Positions 7,742 through 16,666 of a DNA stretch of 64,000 nt are shown here, one piece after another (the first letter of the stretch is position 1; the number at the start of each line of letters is the position of its first letter). The notes below the pieces were generated by a model. It was given only the letters and a program-made list of their open reading frames with translations. It was not told the origin of the DNA and searched no databases. The position numbers and the translations under genes were made by a program. The stretch comes from Chloroflexota bacterium (GTDB lineage: Bacteria > Chloroflexota > Limnocylindria > QHBO01): assembly GCA_038040195.1 (NCBI GenBank), contig JBBPIR010000001.1:677141-741140 (forward strand), written 5' to 3'.

Positions 7742-10441
7742 ATGACAGCACAAGAATCACTCCCTTCCGGGACGGTCACCTTCCTGTTCACCGACATCGA
7801 GGGCTCCACCCGACTCGTCCAGCAGTTGGGTGAGCGCTACCCGGAGCTGCTCGAGGCACACCGTGACGTCATTCGGTCGGCCATCGCCGCCGAGGGCGGT
7901 CGGGAGTTCGGCGCCGAGGGCGACGCCCTCTTCATCGCCTTTTCTAGCCCGACGCGCGCTGCCGCCGCTGCGGCGGCCGCCCAATGGGCCCTTGCGGCCT
8001 ACGCCTGGCCGGAGGGCGCCGCGATCCGCGTCCGCATGGGTCTACACAGCGGCGAGGCGACGCTCGCCGGAGGCAACTACGTGGGCCTCGACGTCCATCG
8101 CGTTGCGCGCATCACGGCGGCCGGCCATGGCGGCCAGATCCTCCTATCCCGTGCCACCGCCGCGCTCGTCGAAGCGAACCTTCCTGCCCGCGTCGTGCTG
8201 CGAAACCTCGGCGAGCATCGCCTCAAGGACCTGGCGCTGCCGGAGAGTCTGTACCAGCTCATCGTCCTCGAGCTGCAAAGCGACTTCCCGGCGCTGAAAA
8301 CCCTCGACGCGACGCCGAACAACCTGCCGATCCAGCTGACAAGCTTCGTCGGTCGGGAGCGCGACGTCGCCGAGACCCGGGATCTCCTGCTCGACGGCGC
8401 GCGTCTCCTCACCCTTACCGGGCCGGGGGGCACAGGCAAGACGAGGCTCAGCCTGCAACTGGCAGCGGAGGTCAGCGACCACTTCCAGGGCGGGGTCTAC
8501 TTCGTTCCGCTTGCTCCAGTCACCGATCCGAGCCTGGTCGCCTCGGCGATCGCGCAGTCGCTTGCGCTCCAGGAGTCTGGCGGCCGGCCGATCCAGGAGC
8601 GGCTCGCCGAGTACGTGCATGACAAGGAGCTGCTCCTGGTCCTGGACAACTTCGAGCAGGTCCTCACCGCCGCGCCGCTGGTCGTCGAGCTTCTCAGGGC
8701 GGGACCTCGCCTGAAGATCGTGGTCAGCAGCCGGGCTCCCCTGCACGTCTCCGGCGAACACGAGTATCCGGTTCAGCCGTTGGGATTGCCGGATCCGCAA
8801 CATCTGCCATCGCTCGACGCACTCTCGCAATTCGAGGCGGTCAGGCTCTTCATCGAGCGGGCGATCGCCGTCAAGCCCGACTTCGCAGTCACCAACGAGA
8901 ACGCCCCCGCGGTTGCCGAGATCTGCGCCCGCCTCGACGGGTTGCCCCTCGCGATCGAGCTGGCGGCGGCCCGCATCAAGCTGCTTCCCGCGCAAGCCAT
9001 CCTTGCCCGCCTCGGCGATCGCCTCGCCCTGCTCAGCGGAGGTAGCCGTGACCTCCCGGCCCGCCAGCAGACGCTGCGCGGCGCCATCGCCTGGAGTCAC
9101 GATCTCCTCGATGACGGCGGGCGACGGCTCTTCGCGCGCCTGGCCGTCTTCGTGGGCGGCGCGCGCCTGGGCGAGGCCGACACGGTCTGCGGCCCCGCCT
9201 CTGAGCTGGGTATCGATGTGCTGGACGGCCTGGCCGCACTCGTCGACCAGAGCCTGGTGCGCCAAGAAGAGATGCACCGCGAGCCTCGCTTCACGATGCT
9301 CGAAACCATCCGCGAGTTCGCCCGCGAGCGAATCGAAGAGAGCGCGGAGTTCGGCGAGATCTGTCGACGCCACGCGGCCGTCTATCTCGCGCTCGTCGAG
9401 CAGGCGGAGCCTGAGCTGACCGGCCCTGATCAGCGCGACTGGCTCGATCGCATCGAGCGTGAACACGACAACCTGCGCGCCGCTATTGACTGGACGGTCG
9501 ACGCTGCTGAAACCGAGACCGCCCTCCGACTCGTCGCCGCCCCGTGGCGATTTTGGCAGATGCGAGGCCATCTCCACGAGGCACGAGAGCGGATCGCGAA
9601 GGTGCTCGGGCTTCCGGATGCGTCCGATCATCCGAACGCGCGAGCGAAGGCGCTCGAGGCGGCGGGCGGGGTCGCCTACTGGCTGGGCGACATCGTCCCC
9701 GCGCATGACTTCTACGAGGAGGCTCTGGCGCTCACGCGGCAGCTGGGGGACGATGCGGCCATCGCCAACGCGGCGTACAACCTGGCTTTTGTGGCCGAGA
9801 CGTGGGAAGACACGGCCGGAGTGGCGTTGGCGAGCCCACGCGGTCAGGCACTGCTCGAAGAGAGCCTCGCACTCCACCGGGAGCTCAGCGATCGGCGAGG
9901 AGTGGCAAAAGTGCTCTGGGCGCTTGGCGCCGCGAGCTCCAGGACCGGTGACTTGAACGCTGGAGAGGAACGATACCGGGAGAGCCTGGCCGTCTTTCGG
10001 GACCTGGACGACCGCTTCATGACCGGCTGGGCACTCTACGAGCTGGGCGCCCTGGCGCTGAAGAAGATGGAGCTGGCGTCCGCGTACTCCTTGACCACTG
10101 AGGCCTTGACCATCTTTGACGCAGTGCGTGACGTGACGGGGATCGTCCTCTGCCTTGGAGAGCTCGCGGCGATTGCCGACGCCGAAGGCAATTTTGAACG
10201 CGGCATGCGACTCGCCGGTGCCGAGGCGGCCCTCCAGGCATCTGGTGGGGTCGACCTGGCCGCGGTCAGGAACAGATTGCTGGGCCGCGAGGATCCGGCG
10301 GCGCGGGCGGAGGGCGACCCGCAGCTGGCGGCCGCGTGGGCGGAAGGCCAGGCGATGACGACCGAACGGGCCGTCGCTTACGCCCTTGCGGGATCGGAAA
10401 AGGAGGCTCAACAATCGGCGCCGGAGTCGCCAGCCGACTGA
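7742..10441 (+). CDS. class III nucleotidyl cyclase-STAND ATPase-TPR protein
   Basis: 899 residues. Residues 10-175 form a class III adenylate/guanylate cyclase domain (TVTFLFTDIEGSTRL with Asp18, EGDALFIAF with Asp61, GLHSGEATLAGGNYVGLDVH). A linker leads to an NB-ARC/STAND-type ATPase from about 200 (TSFVGRERDV; Walker A GPGGTGKT at 227-234; Walker B LLLVLDNFEQ; GLPLAIELAAARIKLL). The C-terminal third is helical with TPR-like repeats (AAYNLAFVAETWED, WALYELGALALKKM). This resembles AfsR/MalT-type signalling ATPases without a DNA-binding domain. Whether it makes cyclic nucleotide is uncertain: both metal-binding Asp candidates are present. It is monocistronic. Confidence 0.85.
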   Translation: MTAQESLPSGTVTFLFTDIEGSTRLVQQLGERYPELLEAHRDVIRSAIAAEGGREFGAEGDALFIAFSSPTRAAAAAAAAQWALAAYAWPEGAAIRVRMGLHSGEATLAGGNYVGLDVHRVARITAAGHGGQILLSRATAALVEANLPARVVLRNLGEHRLKDLALPESLYQLIVLELQSDFPALKTLDATPNNLPIQLTSFVGRERDVAETRDLLLDGARLLTLTGPGGTGKTRLSLQLAAEVSDHFQGGVYFVPLAPVTDPSLVASAIAQSLALQESGGRPIQERLAEYVHDKELLLVLDNFEQVLTAAPLVVELLRAGPRLKIVVSSRAPLHVSGEHEYPVQPLGLPDPQHLPSLDALSQFEAVRLFIERAIAVKPDFAVTNENAPAVAEICARLDGLPLAIELAAARIKLLPAQAILARLGDRLALLSGGSRDLPARQQTLRGAIAWSHDLLDDGGRRLFARLAVFVGGARLGEADTVCGPASELGIDVLDGLAALVDQSLVRQEEMHREPRFTMLETIREFARERIEESAEFGEICRRHAAVYLALVEQAEPELTGPDQRDWLDRIEREHDNLRAAIDWTVDAAETETALRLVAAPWRFWQMRGHLHEARERIAKVLGLPDASDHPNARAKALEAAGGVAYWLGDIVPAHDFYEEALALTRQLGDDAAIANAAYNLAFVAETWEDTAGVALASPRGQALLEESLALHRELSDRRGVAKVLWALGAASSRTGDLNAGEERYRESLAVFRDLDDRFMTGWALYELGALALKKMELASAYSLTTEALTIFDAVRDVTGIVLCLGELAAIADAEGNFERGMRLAGAEAALQASGGVDLAAVRNRLLGREDPAARAEGDPQLAAAWAEGQAMTTERAVAYALAGSEKEAQQSAPESPAD

Positions 10442-10538
10442 CGTACCATGACGAGGGGGCGCGCCCCTAGGCGTGGGGCGATGTAGCGCAGGGAACACGC
10501 CAGGTGCGTGGCGGGTCCCGCCATACGGTGAGGACGAG

Positions 10539-10928
10539 ATGAGCGAGCAAGACAACCGAGCCATCCTGGAGCGCACGCTCGATGCGATGTACGGCGGCGA
10601 CTTGGATACTGCCGCCGAGGCGATGGCCGACGACGCGGTGGTCGAGTGGCCGCAGTCTCGCGAGCGCATCGTCGGCCGCCAGGCGTGTCTGACGGTGTAC
10701 AGGAACTACCCGGGCGGATCGCCAGCCTATCGGCTGCAGCGAATCACCGGCGGTCCCGACATGTTCACCGTCGAAGCGGTGGGCGACTACGGCGGCCAGC
10801 AGGTGTACGTGACGAGCATCATCGAGTTCCGCAACAGCATGATCGTGAAGCAGACCGACTACTTCGCCAACGCCTTTGAGGCTCCCGGATGGCGCGCCCA
10901 ATGGGTTCAGCCGATGGACCGCGTCTGA
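10539..10928 (+). CDS. SnoaL/NTF2-like protein
   Basis: 129 residues from the ATG at 10539, preceded by GAGGACG; an upstream in-frame extension lacks a ribosome site. The pattern NRAILERTLDAMYGGDLDTA, then DDAVVEWPQSRERIVGR and a final SIIEFRNSMIVKQTDYFA is the nuclear-transport-factor-2-like fold of SnoaL-type proteins. Members include isomerases, dehydratases and stand-alone binding proteins, so no reaction is assigned. It is followed by an amidase on the same strand after 52 bp. Confidence 0.75.
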   Translation: MSEQDNRAILERTLDAMYGGDLDTAAEAMADDAVVEWPQSRERIVGRQACLTVYRNYPGGSPAYRLQRITGGPDMFTVEAVGDYGGQQVYVTSIIEFRNSMIVKQTDYFANAFEAPGWRAQWVQPMDRV

Positions 10929-10980
10929 GCGCCAAGTGCGCCGAAGGTCCACAGAGGCGCGGCGCCGCCATACTCGGCCA

Positions 10981-12417
10981 GTGGCTGAGCTCTGCTTCCT
11001 GCCCGCCACTGAGCTGGCCCGCCTGATCCGCGAGCGGCGTGCCTCGGCGGTCGAGGTGCTCGAGGCGCACCTGGCGCAGATCGAGCGCCGCAACCCGACG
11101 CTCAACGCGATCGTCACGCTCGACCCCGAGCGCGGCATGACCGGCGCCCGCGACGCCGACGCGGCGCTCGACCGCGGAGAAGTGCCGGGGCCGCTCCACG
11201 GGGTGCCGATGACGCTGAAGGACGCCTTCGACGTGGCAGGCATGCGCACCACCTGCGGCCACCCTCCCTTGGCCGAGCGCGTGCCAGTCACGGACTCGAC
11301 CGTCGCGGCCCGCCTGGCGGCGGCCGGCGCGATCGTGATCGGCCACACCAACGTCCCCCCGCTACTCGCCGACTTCCAGACCGCCAACCCGATCTTCGGC
11401 CGCACCGCCAACCCGCACGATCCGTCGCGCACCGCCGGGGGCTCGAGCGGTGGCGCCGCCGCGGCGCTCGCCGCCGGGCTGTCTCCTCTGGAGGTCGGCA
11501 GCGATACCGGCGGCTCGGTGCGCCTGCCGGCCCACTGCTGCGGCGTCTACGCCCTCAAACCGAGCCAGCACCGCATCCCCCTGAGTGGCCATATTCCGCC
11601 GCCTCCGGGAACACCGCGCGCGGATCGCATCTTGACCGTCGCGGGACCGATGGCTCGCAGCCTGGACGATCTCGAGCTGGCGCTGACCCTCCTGAGCGGA
11701 CCCGACATGCGCGATAGCGACGTACAGCCGTTGCCGCTCGCGCCTTCTCCCACACCGACGCTGGCCGAGCTGCGCCTCGCGTGGACGGGGACGCTCCCGG
11801 GAGCGCCGATCGCGTCGGCGATCACCTCCGCGTTGGAAGTGCTCGCCGGCGAGCTCTCGGCGGGAGGTGCTCCGGTAGAGCAGCGGCTGCCCGATCTCGA
11901 CTTCGCCGCACAGCACCAGCTTTTCCGGGACCTCGCCAACCTGCTGCACCACGTCGAGGCCGGAGAGCCGTCGGTGCCGGACGAGCACCTGACCCTGGGT
12001 TGGTATGCGGGAGCCCTCCACGAGCGCGATCGGTACCTCACCGCCTGGGAAACCTTCTTCGGTGAGTACGACGCCCTACTCTGCCCGGTGGCCATGACGA
12101 GCGCATTCCCCCATCGGCCGACCGGCAGCGCGATTCCGGTCGACGGCGTCGATACTTCCTACTGGCACTTCAACCGCTACACGGGTCTTGCCAATCTGAC
12201 CGGGCTGCCGGCGTTGGCCATGCCGCTGGCACGCGATGGAGCCGGAATGCCGGTCGGGCTGCAGGTCGTGGGGCCGCGCTTCTCGGAGATGCGACTGCTG
12301 GCAATCGGCCGCGCGCTCGAGCCGTTCACGATCGGCTTCGTAGCCCCGACCGGCGGCCCTGAAGCTCGAGCCTGGCGAGAAGCGCGAGGAGATGACCCAG
12401 GTCTAACGGGCGGGTAA
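10981..12417 (+). CDS. amidase signature family protein with altered C-terminus
   Basis: Amidase signature enzymes hydrolyse amides through a Ser-cisSer-Lys triad. All three elements are visible: the Lys in HGVPMTLKDAFDVAG, the cis-Ser in TAGGSSGGAAAALAAG and the nucleophile region in GSDTGGSVRLPAHCCG. The start is taken at the GTG at 10981 (VAELCFLPATELARLI), giving 478 residues, because the preceding in-frame extension is non-homologous in look. The normal family end is near GRALEPF. The last about 22 residues are read out of frame through an msrB 3' fragment at 12353-12406, so the native terminus has been replaced. The substrate is unknown. Confidence 0.87.
   Translation: MAELCFLPATELARLIRERRASAVEVLEAHLAQIERRNPTLNAIVTLDPERGMTGARDADAALDRGEVPGPLHGVPMTLKDAFDVAGMRTTCGHPPLAERVPVTDSTVAARLAAAGAIVIGHTNVPPLLADFQTANPIFGRTANPHDPSRTAGGSSGGAAAALAAGLSPLEVGSDTGGSVRLPAHCCGVYALKPSQHRIPLSGHIPPPPGTPRADRILTVAGPMARSLDDLELALTLLSGPDMRDSDVQPLPLAPSPTPTLAELRLAWTGTLPGAPIASAITSALEVLAGELSAGGAPVEQRLPDLDFAAQHQLFRDLANLLHHVEAGEPSVPDEHLTLGWYAGALHERDRYLTAWETFFGEYDALLCPVAMTSAFPHRPTGSAIPVDGVDTSYWHFNRYTGLANLTGLPALAMPLARDGAGMPVGLQVVGPRFSEMRLLAIGRALEPFTIGFVAPTGGPEARAWREARGDDPGLTGG
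12353..12406 (+). pseudogene. msrB 3' tail fragment inside the amidase end
   Basis: In the +1 frame relative to the amidase this stretch reads AALKLEPGEKREEMTQV followed by TAA. It aligns without gaps to the MsrB C-terminus ([17 protein letters not shown]), with about 12 differences in 54 nt. The amidase is translated through it in another frame. It is more diverged than the fragment at 5932, so the events probably differ in age or source. Confidence 0.75.
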
Positions 12418-12463
12418 CCGCCAGGAGCGTTGAGGAAGCCGCGGCTGTGCTACACATGGCGCC

Positions 12464-13879
12464 GTGACAGAGATCGGCACCGAGCTGCGTGAAACTGGGA
12501 AGCTGGAGCCGGCTGCGTACTCGCAGCTCGAGACCGCATTCAGCGGCGAGCTGATCGGTCCAGACGATCCCACCTACCACGAGCACCGGAAGATCTGGAA
12601 CGGTGCGATCGACCGGTTTCCCGCGCTGATCGCCAGGTGCCGCGACGTGGACGACGTCATCGCGGCCGTGGCGTTCGGGCGCGAGACTGGCCTGCCGGTC
12701 GCCGTGCGAGGCGGTGGCCACAGCTTTCCCGGACTGTCCGTCATCGACGGCGGGCTGGTCATCGATCTGGGGCTGATGAACGCCATCCGCGTCGACCCGG
12801 AAGCCCGCATCGCCCGCGCCGGAGCGGGCGTTCGCCTCGGCGACCTTGACCGCGCCACGCAGCCATTCGGCCTGGCCGTCCCGGCTGGCATCGTCACCAC
12901 CACCGGGCTGGCCGGCCTCACCCTGGGCGGCGGCATCGGTTGGCTCATGCGCAAGTACGGGCTGACGATCGACCAGCTCCTATCGGTCGATCTCGTCACC
13001 GCCGGCGGCGAGTTCGTCAAGGCGAGCGAGGCGGAGAACGCGGACCTGTTCTGGGGGGTGCGCGGTGGCGGCGGCAACTTCGGGATTGTCACCGAGTTCG
13101 AGTTCCGCCTGAATCCGCTTGGACCGATGGTGCTGGCCGGTCCCATCTTCTGGCCGATGGAGGACTCGGCGCGGGTCCTCCGCTTCTATCGCGACTGGAT
13201 CACCGGTGCTCCCGACGACCTCACCACGATCGTCGTGCACCGCAAGGCGCCGCCGCTGTCGTTCGTCCCCTCGCATCTGCATGGCAAGCGGGTCGTCAGC
13301 GTGACCGTCTGCTACGCCGGACCCATCGAAGAGGGCGAGAAGGTCGTTCGGCCGCTCCGCGAGTTCGGCTCGCCGGTGCTGGACCTCTGTGCGCCGAAGC
13401 CCTTCCTCGAGCTCCAGTCGATGTTCGACGCCTCGTTCCCGCCCGGCTACTGGTATTACTTCCGGGCCTGCGACGTCGCCGAGCTGACCGATGAGGTGAT
13501 CGACATCACGGCTGAGCACGCGCTGCGCTTGAAGTCCCCCATGACGGCGTTTCCCATCTTCCAGCTGGGGGGTGCGGTGGGGCGGGTGGGCGATGGGGAG
13601 ACGGTCTTCAACGGCCGTCGCGCCGGCTACACCTTCAACATCAACGCCACGACCGTCACGAGCGAGGGATTCGACGAGGAACGGGAGTGGTCGCGCGACT
13701 TCTGGGCGGCCCTCGCCCCGTACCACACCAGCGTCTACGTGAACTTCCTCATGGACGAGGGCGAGGAGCGCATCCGCCAGGCATACGGGCCACACAAGTA
13801 CGACCGCCTCAAGGCACTCAAGCGCAAGTACGACCCGGAAAACTTCTTCCGGTTGAACCAGAACATTCGCCCGGACTGA
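12464..13879 (+). CDS. FAD-binding (BBE/PCMH-type) oxidoreductase
   Basis: 471 residues from a GTG start. The N-terminal PCMH FAD-binding fold is clear: VAVRGGGHSFPGLSVIDGG contains the His expected to carry covalent FAD, followed by RAGAGVRLGDLD, GLAGLTLGGGIGWLMRKYGL and GVRGGGGNFGIVTEFEF. The C-terminal KYDPENFFRLNQNI is the berberine-bridge-enzyme signature. The second covalent-link Cys common in bicovalent members is not seen in the GGGIGWL loop. Such enzymes oxidise sugars, alcohols or alkaloid-like substrates; the substrate here is unknown. The TGA overlaps an msrB fragment. Confidence 0.9.
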   Translation: MTEIGTELRETGKLEPAAYSQLETAFSGELIGPDDPTYHEHRKIWNGAIDRFPALIARCRDVDDVIAAVAFGRETGLPVAVRGGGHSFPGLSVIDGGLVIDLGLMNAIRVDPEARIARAGAGVRLGDLDRATQPFGLAVPAGIVTTTGLAGLTLGGGIGWLMRKYGLTIDQLLSVDLVTAGGEFVKASEAENADLFWGVRGGGGNFGIVTEFEFRLNPLGPMVLAGPIFWPMEDSARVLRFYRDWITGAPDDLTTIVVHRKAPPLSFVPSHLHGKRVVSVTVCYAGPIEEGEKVVRPLREFGSPVLDLCAPKPFLELQSMFDASFPPGYWYYFRACDVAELTDEVIDITAEHALRLKSPMTAFPIFQLGGAVGRVGDGETVFNGRRAGYTFNINATTVTSEGFDEEREWSRDFWAALAPYHTSVYVNFLMDEGEERIRQAYGPHKYDRLKALKRKYDPENFFRLNQNIRPD

Positions 13880-13922
13880 GGTCCTGTGCGCGACCTCCGG
13901 CGGCCACCTGGGCAAGGCCTAG
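13875..13922 (+). pseudogene. msrB internal fragment
   Basis: Starting inside the last codons of the oxidase, the other frame reads TEVLCATSGGHLGKA then TAG. This matches MsrB residues 93-106 ([14 protein letters not shown]) with about four nucleotide differences over the first 36 positions. The second zinc-binding Cys is replaced by Ser and the match stops at GGHLG. Confidence 0.68.
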
Positions 13923-13954
13923 CCGCCGGCGGGGAGACTGCCGCATTGCTCGAC

Positions 13955-13960
13955 TAGGAT
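13955..13960 (+). promoter_or_regulatory. -10 box for leaderless tauE-like gene
   Basis: TAGGAT ends 6 nt before the GTG start of the downstream exporter gene. No Shine-Dalgarno sequence fits between, which suggests a leaderless transcript. Confidence 0.4.
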
Positions 13961-13966
13961 GGCGGG

Positions 13967-14716
13967 GTGGTCGATCCCCTCCTGCTGGCGGGTTTGTTCT
14001 TCGCCGGGGCCGTCCTATACGCCTCCGTGGGTCATGCCGGCGCGTCTGCGTACCTCGCAACAATGGCGATCCTGGGCGTCTCGCCTGACGTCGCCCGACC
14101 GACTGCCCTTGCCCTCAACATCGTCGTTGCGAGCCTCGTCACCTTTCGGTTTTGGCGCGCCGGCTACATCTCCGGCCGTGCGCTGGCGCCGTTCCTGTTG
14201 GGCTCCGTTCCGCTCGCGTTTATCGGCGGATCGCTACCTCTCGCTCCGGTGGCATACAAACAGCTCCTCGGGATCGTTCTGCTGGTCGCGGCCGTTGGCA
14301 TGGCCGGAACCGCTCGCCGGGCGGCTCAGAACGACACAGGGCATGCCACGCCTCATGTTCCGGGCCTACCAGCGGTCCTGATCGGCGCCGCGATCGGGCT
14401 GGTGTCAGGCCTGACCGGAACGGGTGGCGGGATCTTTCTCAGCCCGGTCCTACTGTTCACGGGATGGACCGAGACGCGCGCGGCGTCTGGCATCGCCTGC
14501 GCGTTCATCCTTGGCAACTCCATCGCGGGGCTGGCAGGCAACCTGGCCCGCCTGGCTTCGGTCCCCCCTTCGCTGCCGTTATGGGCCATTGCCGTCGTCA
14601 TCGGCGCCGCAATCGGTTCGGAGATTGGGAGCCGCCGGGGCCGCACGTTCCTGCTCCGACGGGCGCTCGGCCTGGTTCTGGCCATCGCCGGATTGAAGCT
14701 CATCTTCCTCGGGTGA
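13967..14716 (+). CDS. TauE/SafE family anion exporter
   Basis: 249 residues, about eight hydrophobic segments, GTG start. The two halves each begin with the glycine-rich family pattern (ASVGHAGASAYLATMAILG and LIGAAIGLVSGLTGTGGGIF). TauE/SafE (DUF81) proteins export sulfite, sulfoacetate or related organosulfur anions; the actual substrate is not readable here. It converges with the next gene, 57 bp apart. Confidence 0.85.
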   Translation: MVDPLLLAGLFFAGAVLYASVGHAGASAYLATMAILGVSPDVARPTALALNIVVASLVTFRFWRAGYISGRALAPFLLGSVPLAFIGGSLPLAPVAYKQLLGIVLLVAAVGMAGTARRAAQNDTGHATPHVPGLPAVLIGAAIGLVSGLTGTGGGIFLSPVLLFTGWTETRAASGIACAFILGNSIAGLAGNLARLASVPPSLPLWAIAVVIGAAIGSEIGSRRGRTFLLRRALGLVLAIAGLKLIFLG

Positions 14717-14773
14717 CCGATTCAGAGAGACGCTACCCGTCCCTCGCATCGAGGTCCCAAGATACCGGGACAC

Positions 14774-15202
14774 TTAGCCGCGGATCAAGCCCACGGTCCA
14801 GCGCACCGAATCGACCGCATGTCGGACCAGGCCCGATACGCCGCCGTAGACGCGGTAGATGTCCAGGATCACGAGGACGATGAGCGCGACCTCGACGCCC
14901 TTGGTGACGTAGGCCAGGTCGTAGCGGCCGCCCATCAGCAGCCAAGCCACGATCGAGGCCGCGGCATAGCCGATGAGGGCAACCCGCGGCAGCCAGCTGA
15001 AGCGAACGACCAGGGGATGGGAGATCGCGGCCCCGACGACGAACGCGGCGGCCAGGGCGAAGTAGCCCAGCCCATTGAGGGTGAACAACAGACCGCCCAG
15101 GCTCAGGTGGATGGCGCCGGTGACCAGGGTCAGGACGACGATGCTGGTGGTCAGCGCCGCGGCTCGGGCCCGATGGGTTCGCGGAGCGGCAGTGGCAGAC
15201 AT
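14774..15202 (-). CDS. four-helix membrane protein, unknown function
   Basis: 142 residues with about four hydrophobic segments (about 16-38, 42-62, 68-90, 100-115) separated by short loops. SIVVLTLVTGAIHLSLGGLL and ALAAAFVVGAAISHPLVVRF are the first two. It has no catalytic motif. The composition suggests a small integral membrane protein of the kind often found near copper or redox genes, but nothing here supports that link. It is followed upstream by an MFS gene on the same strand, 147 bp away. Confidence 0.65.
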   Translation of the reverse strand: MSATAAPRTHRARAAALTTSIVVLTLVTGAIHLSLGGLLFTLNGLGYFALAAAFVVGAAISHPLVVRFSWLPRVALIGYAAASIVAWLLMGGRYDLAYVTKGVEVALIVLVILDIYRVYGGVSGLVRHAVDSVRWTVGLIRG

Positions 15203-15349
15203 TTCTCGGTGCCTCGCGACTTACGTTTTAGCCTGAGGTATCGAGTATATCGGTGAGTTGGAATACTGGCCGAGATGGCGGGAGCTGTTGCGCGGCTTCA
15301 TCGGCCTCGCCCGCAAGCGGGGGATCGCGCGTCTGTTACGGGGCAGCCG

Positions 15350-16666
15350 CTAGGTCATCGATACGGCTTCGTCCTCGCCCTCGTCTACCTCGTACTCTTC
15401 TCCATCATCATCGGCCTCTATCGGGTCCGATGACGCCTTCTCGCGGCGGGCAAGCAGAACGAATGGCAGCGCCAGGACCTGGATGCCGGCCGAAACCAGG
15501 TAGGACGTCGCGTACCCGCTGACGTCGGCCACCCGACCCAGGAATGGCTGGGCGACGACACCGCCTGCCGAGCCCATCAGGGAGTCGAACGAGAGGACGG
15601 TGGCCCGCTGCTCGGACGGGATGACCCCATTCAGGAAGGCCGATCGGATGGGTCGCGTGACGGCACCCACAAGCGACCAGACGGCAAGGAGCACCAGTGC
15701 CACGACGAACCCCGGCGCAAGGCCCAGCACTGCCAGTATCGCGATGCCCATGACGCCGCCGACCAGCAGCGCGTCGGTCCGCCGGCGGAAGAGGCGCCGG
15801 ACCCAGGGAACCATGAGCCCGGCCGCGATCTGGACCCCGGCGAAAATCGCGGCCGCCAGACCGGCGATGCTGTACGCGGTCGGATCGCCGTACAGCTCCA
15901 GCAGATACGGCTGAGCGGCGTAGAAGACGTAGATCCCGGTGCCGGCGGTGAACGGGATGGCCAGCATCAGCCATCGGACCGGCGGGTTCCGGAAGCCACC
16001 GTCGATGGAACCGCGGATGACGTTGCGGACCGCCCTCCCGGTGCTGACATCGCGCTGCGGCGTGAACCCGATGTCATGCATGAAGCGCAGCGCCACCACC
16101 ATGGTCAGCCCCAACATTCCGGCCCGGACGAGGTACGGCACGCCCAGGTTGGTGACCTGCGCGATCACGCCCCCGGCGACGGTCCCGATCAGCATGGCCG
16201 CCCCGCCAACCGTCTGCGCGCGACCGAAGACGTGGTCCAGGTGGCCGTGAAAGCCGGTCGCGTGCAGGGCATCCACCAGCCAGGCATCGGTCGCACCGGA
16301 GAAGAACGTGAAGCCCAGCCCCAGCAGGACCGACGCGATGGCCCAGCCCCACAGCGGCGCGTGGACCTGCCACATGGCGAGGTAGAGGAGCGTGGCGAAG
16401 AGCAGCGTCACCGTGCCCAGGACGAACGAGAAGCGGCGGCCGCGGGTGTCGGCGACGACGCCGGTGGGAATCTCGAAGATCACCATCCCCGCGGTGAAGA
16501 AGGCGTTGGCGGCAAACGCCTCCACATTGCTGAGGCCCGCATCGAGCAGGAAGATGGTGTTGATGCCCCAGATGAACGACGAGGCCAGGGTGTTCAGTAG
16601 GGTGAGGACCAGGTAGGTCCGCTCCACGGCTCGGGCCGGGTCGTTGGCGCCCTGGATGGCGTTCAT
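15350..16666 (-). CDS. MFS transporter
   Basis: 438 residues with about 12 hydrophobic segments. The loop after helix 2 carries the MFS motif-A-like GVVADTRGRRFSFVLGT, and VNLGVPYLVRAGMLGLTM-type segments follow. LPFVLLARREKA and an acidic tail (DDDGEEYEVDEGEDE) end the protein. Substrate is unknown: drug efflux and permease roles are both possible. Its ATG overlaps the stop of the upstream cyclase-domain gene, so the pair form one leftward operon. Confidence 0.88.
   Translation of the reverse strand: MNAIQGANDPARAVERTYLVLTLLNTLASSFIWGINTIFLLDAGLSNVEAFAANAFFTAGMVIFEIPTGVVADTRGRRFSFVLGTVTLLFATLLYLAMWQVHAPLWGWAIASVLLGLGFTFFSGATDAWLVDALHATGFHGHLDHVFGRAQTVGGAAMLIGTVAGGVIAQVTNLGVPYLVRAGMLGLTMVVALRFMHDIGFTPQRDVSTGRAVRNVIRGSIDGGFRNPPVRWLMLAIPFTAGTGIYVFYAAQPYLLELYGDPTAYSIAGLAAAIFAGVQIAAGLMVPWVRRLFRRRTDALLVGGVMGIAILAVLGLAPGFVVALVLLAVWSLVGAVTRPIRSAFLNGVIPSEQRATVLSFDSLMGSAGGVVAQPFLGRVADVSGYATSYLVSAGIQVLALPFVLLARREKASSDPIEADDDGEEYEVDEGEDEAVSMT

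Noticed and set aside
8144-10669. 841-codon minus-strand frame over the cyclase-ATPase gene
   Set aside because: Antisense shadow of a high-GC gene. The sense strand has clear domain motifs.
15258-15352. About 31-codon plus-strand frame starting at TTG (LEYWPRWRELLRG)
   Set aside because: Amphipathic and basic, but without a ribosome site, a good start or any coupling. Chance is likely.
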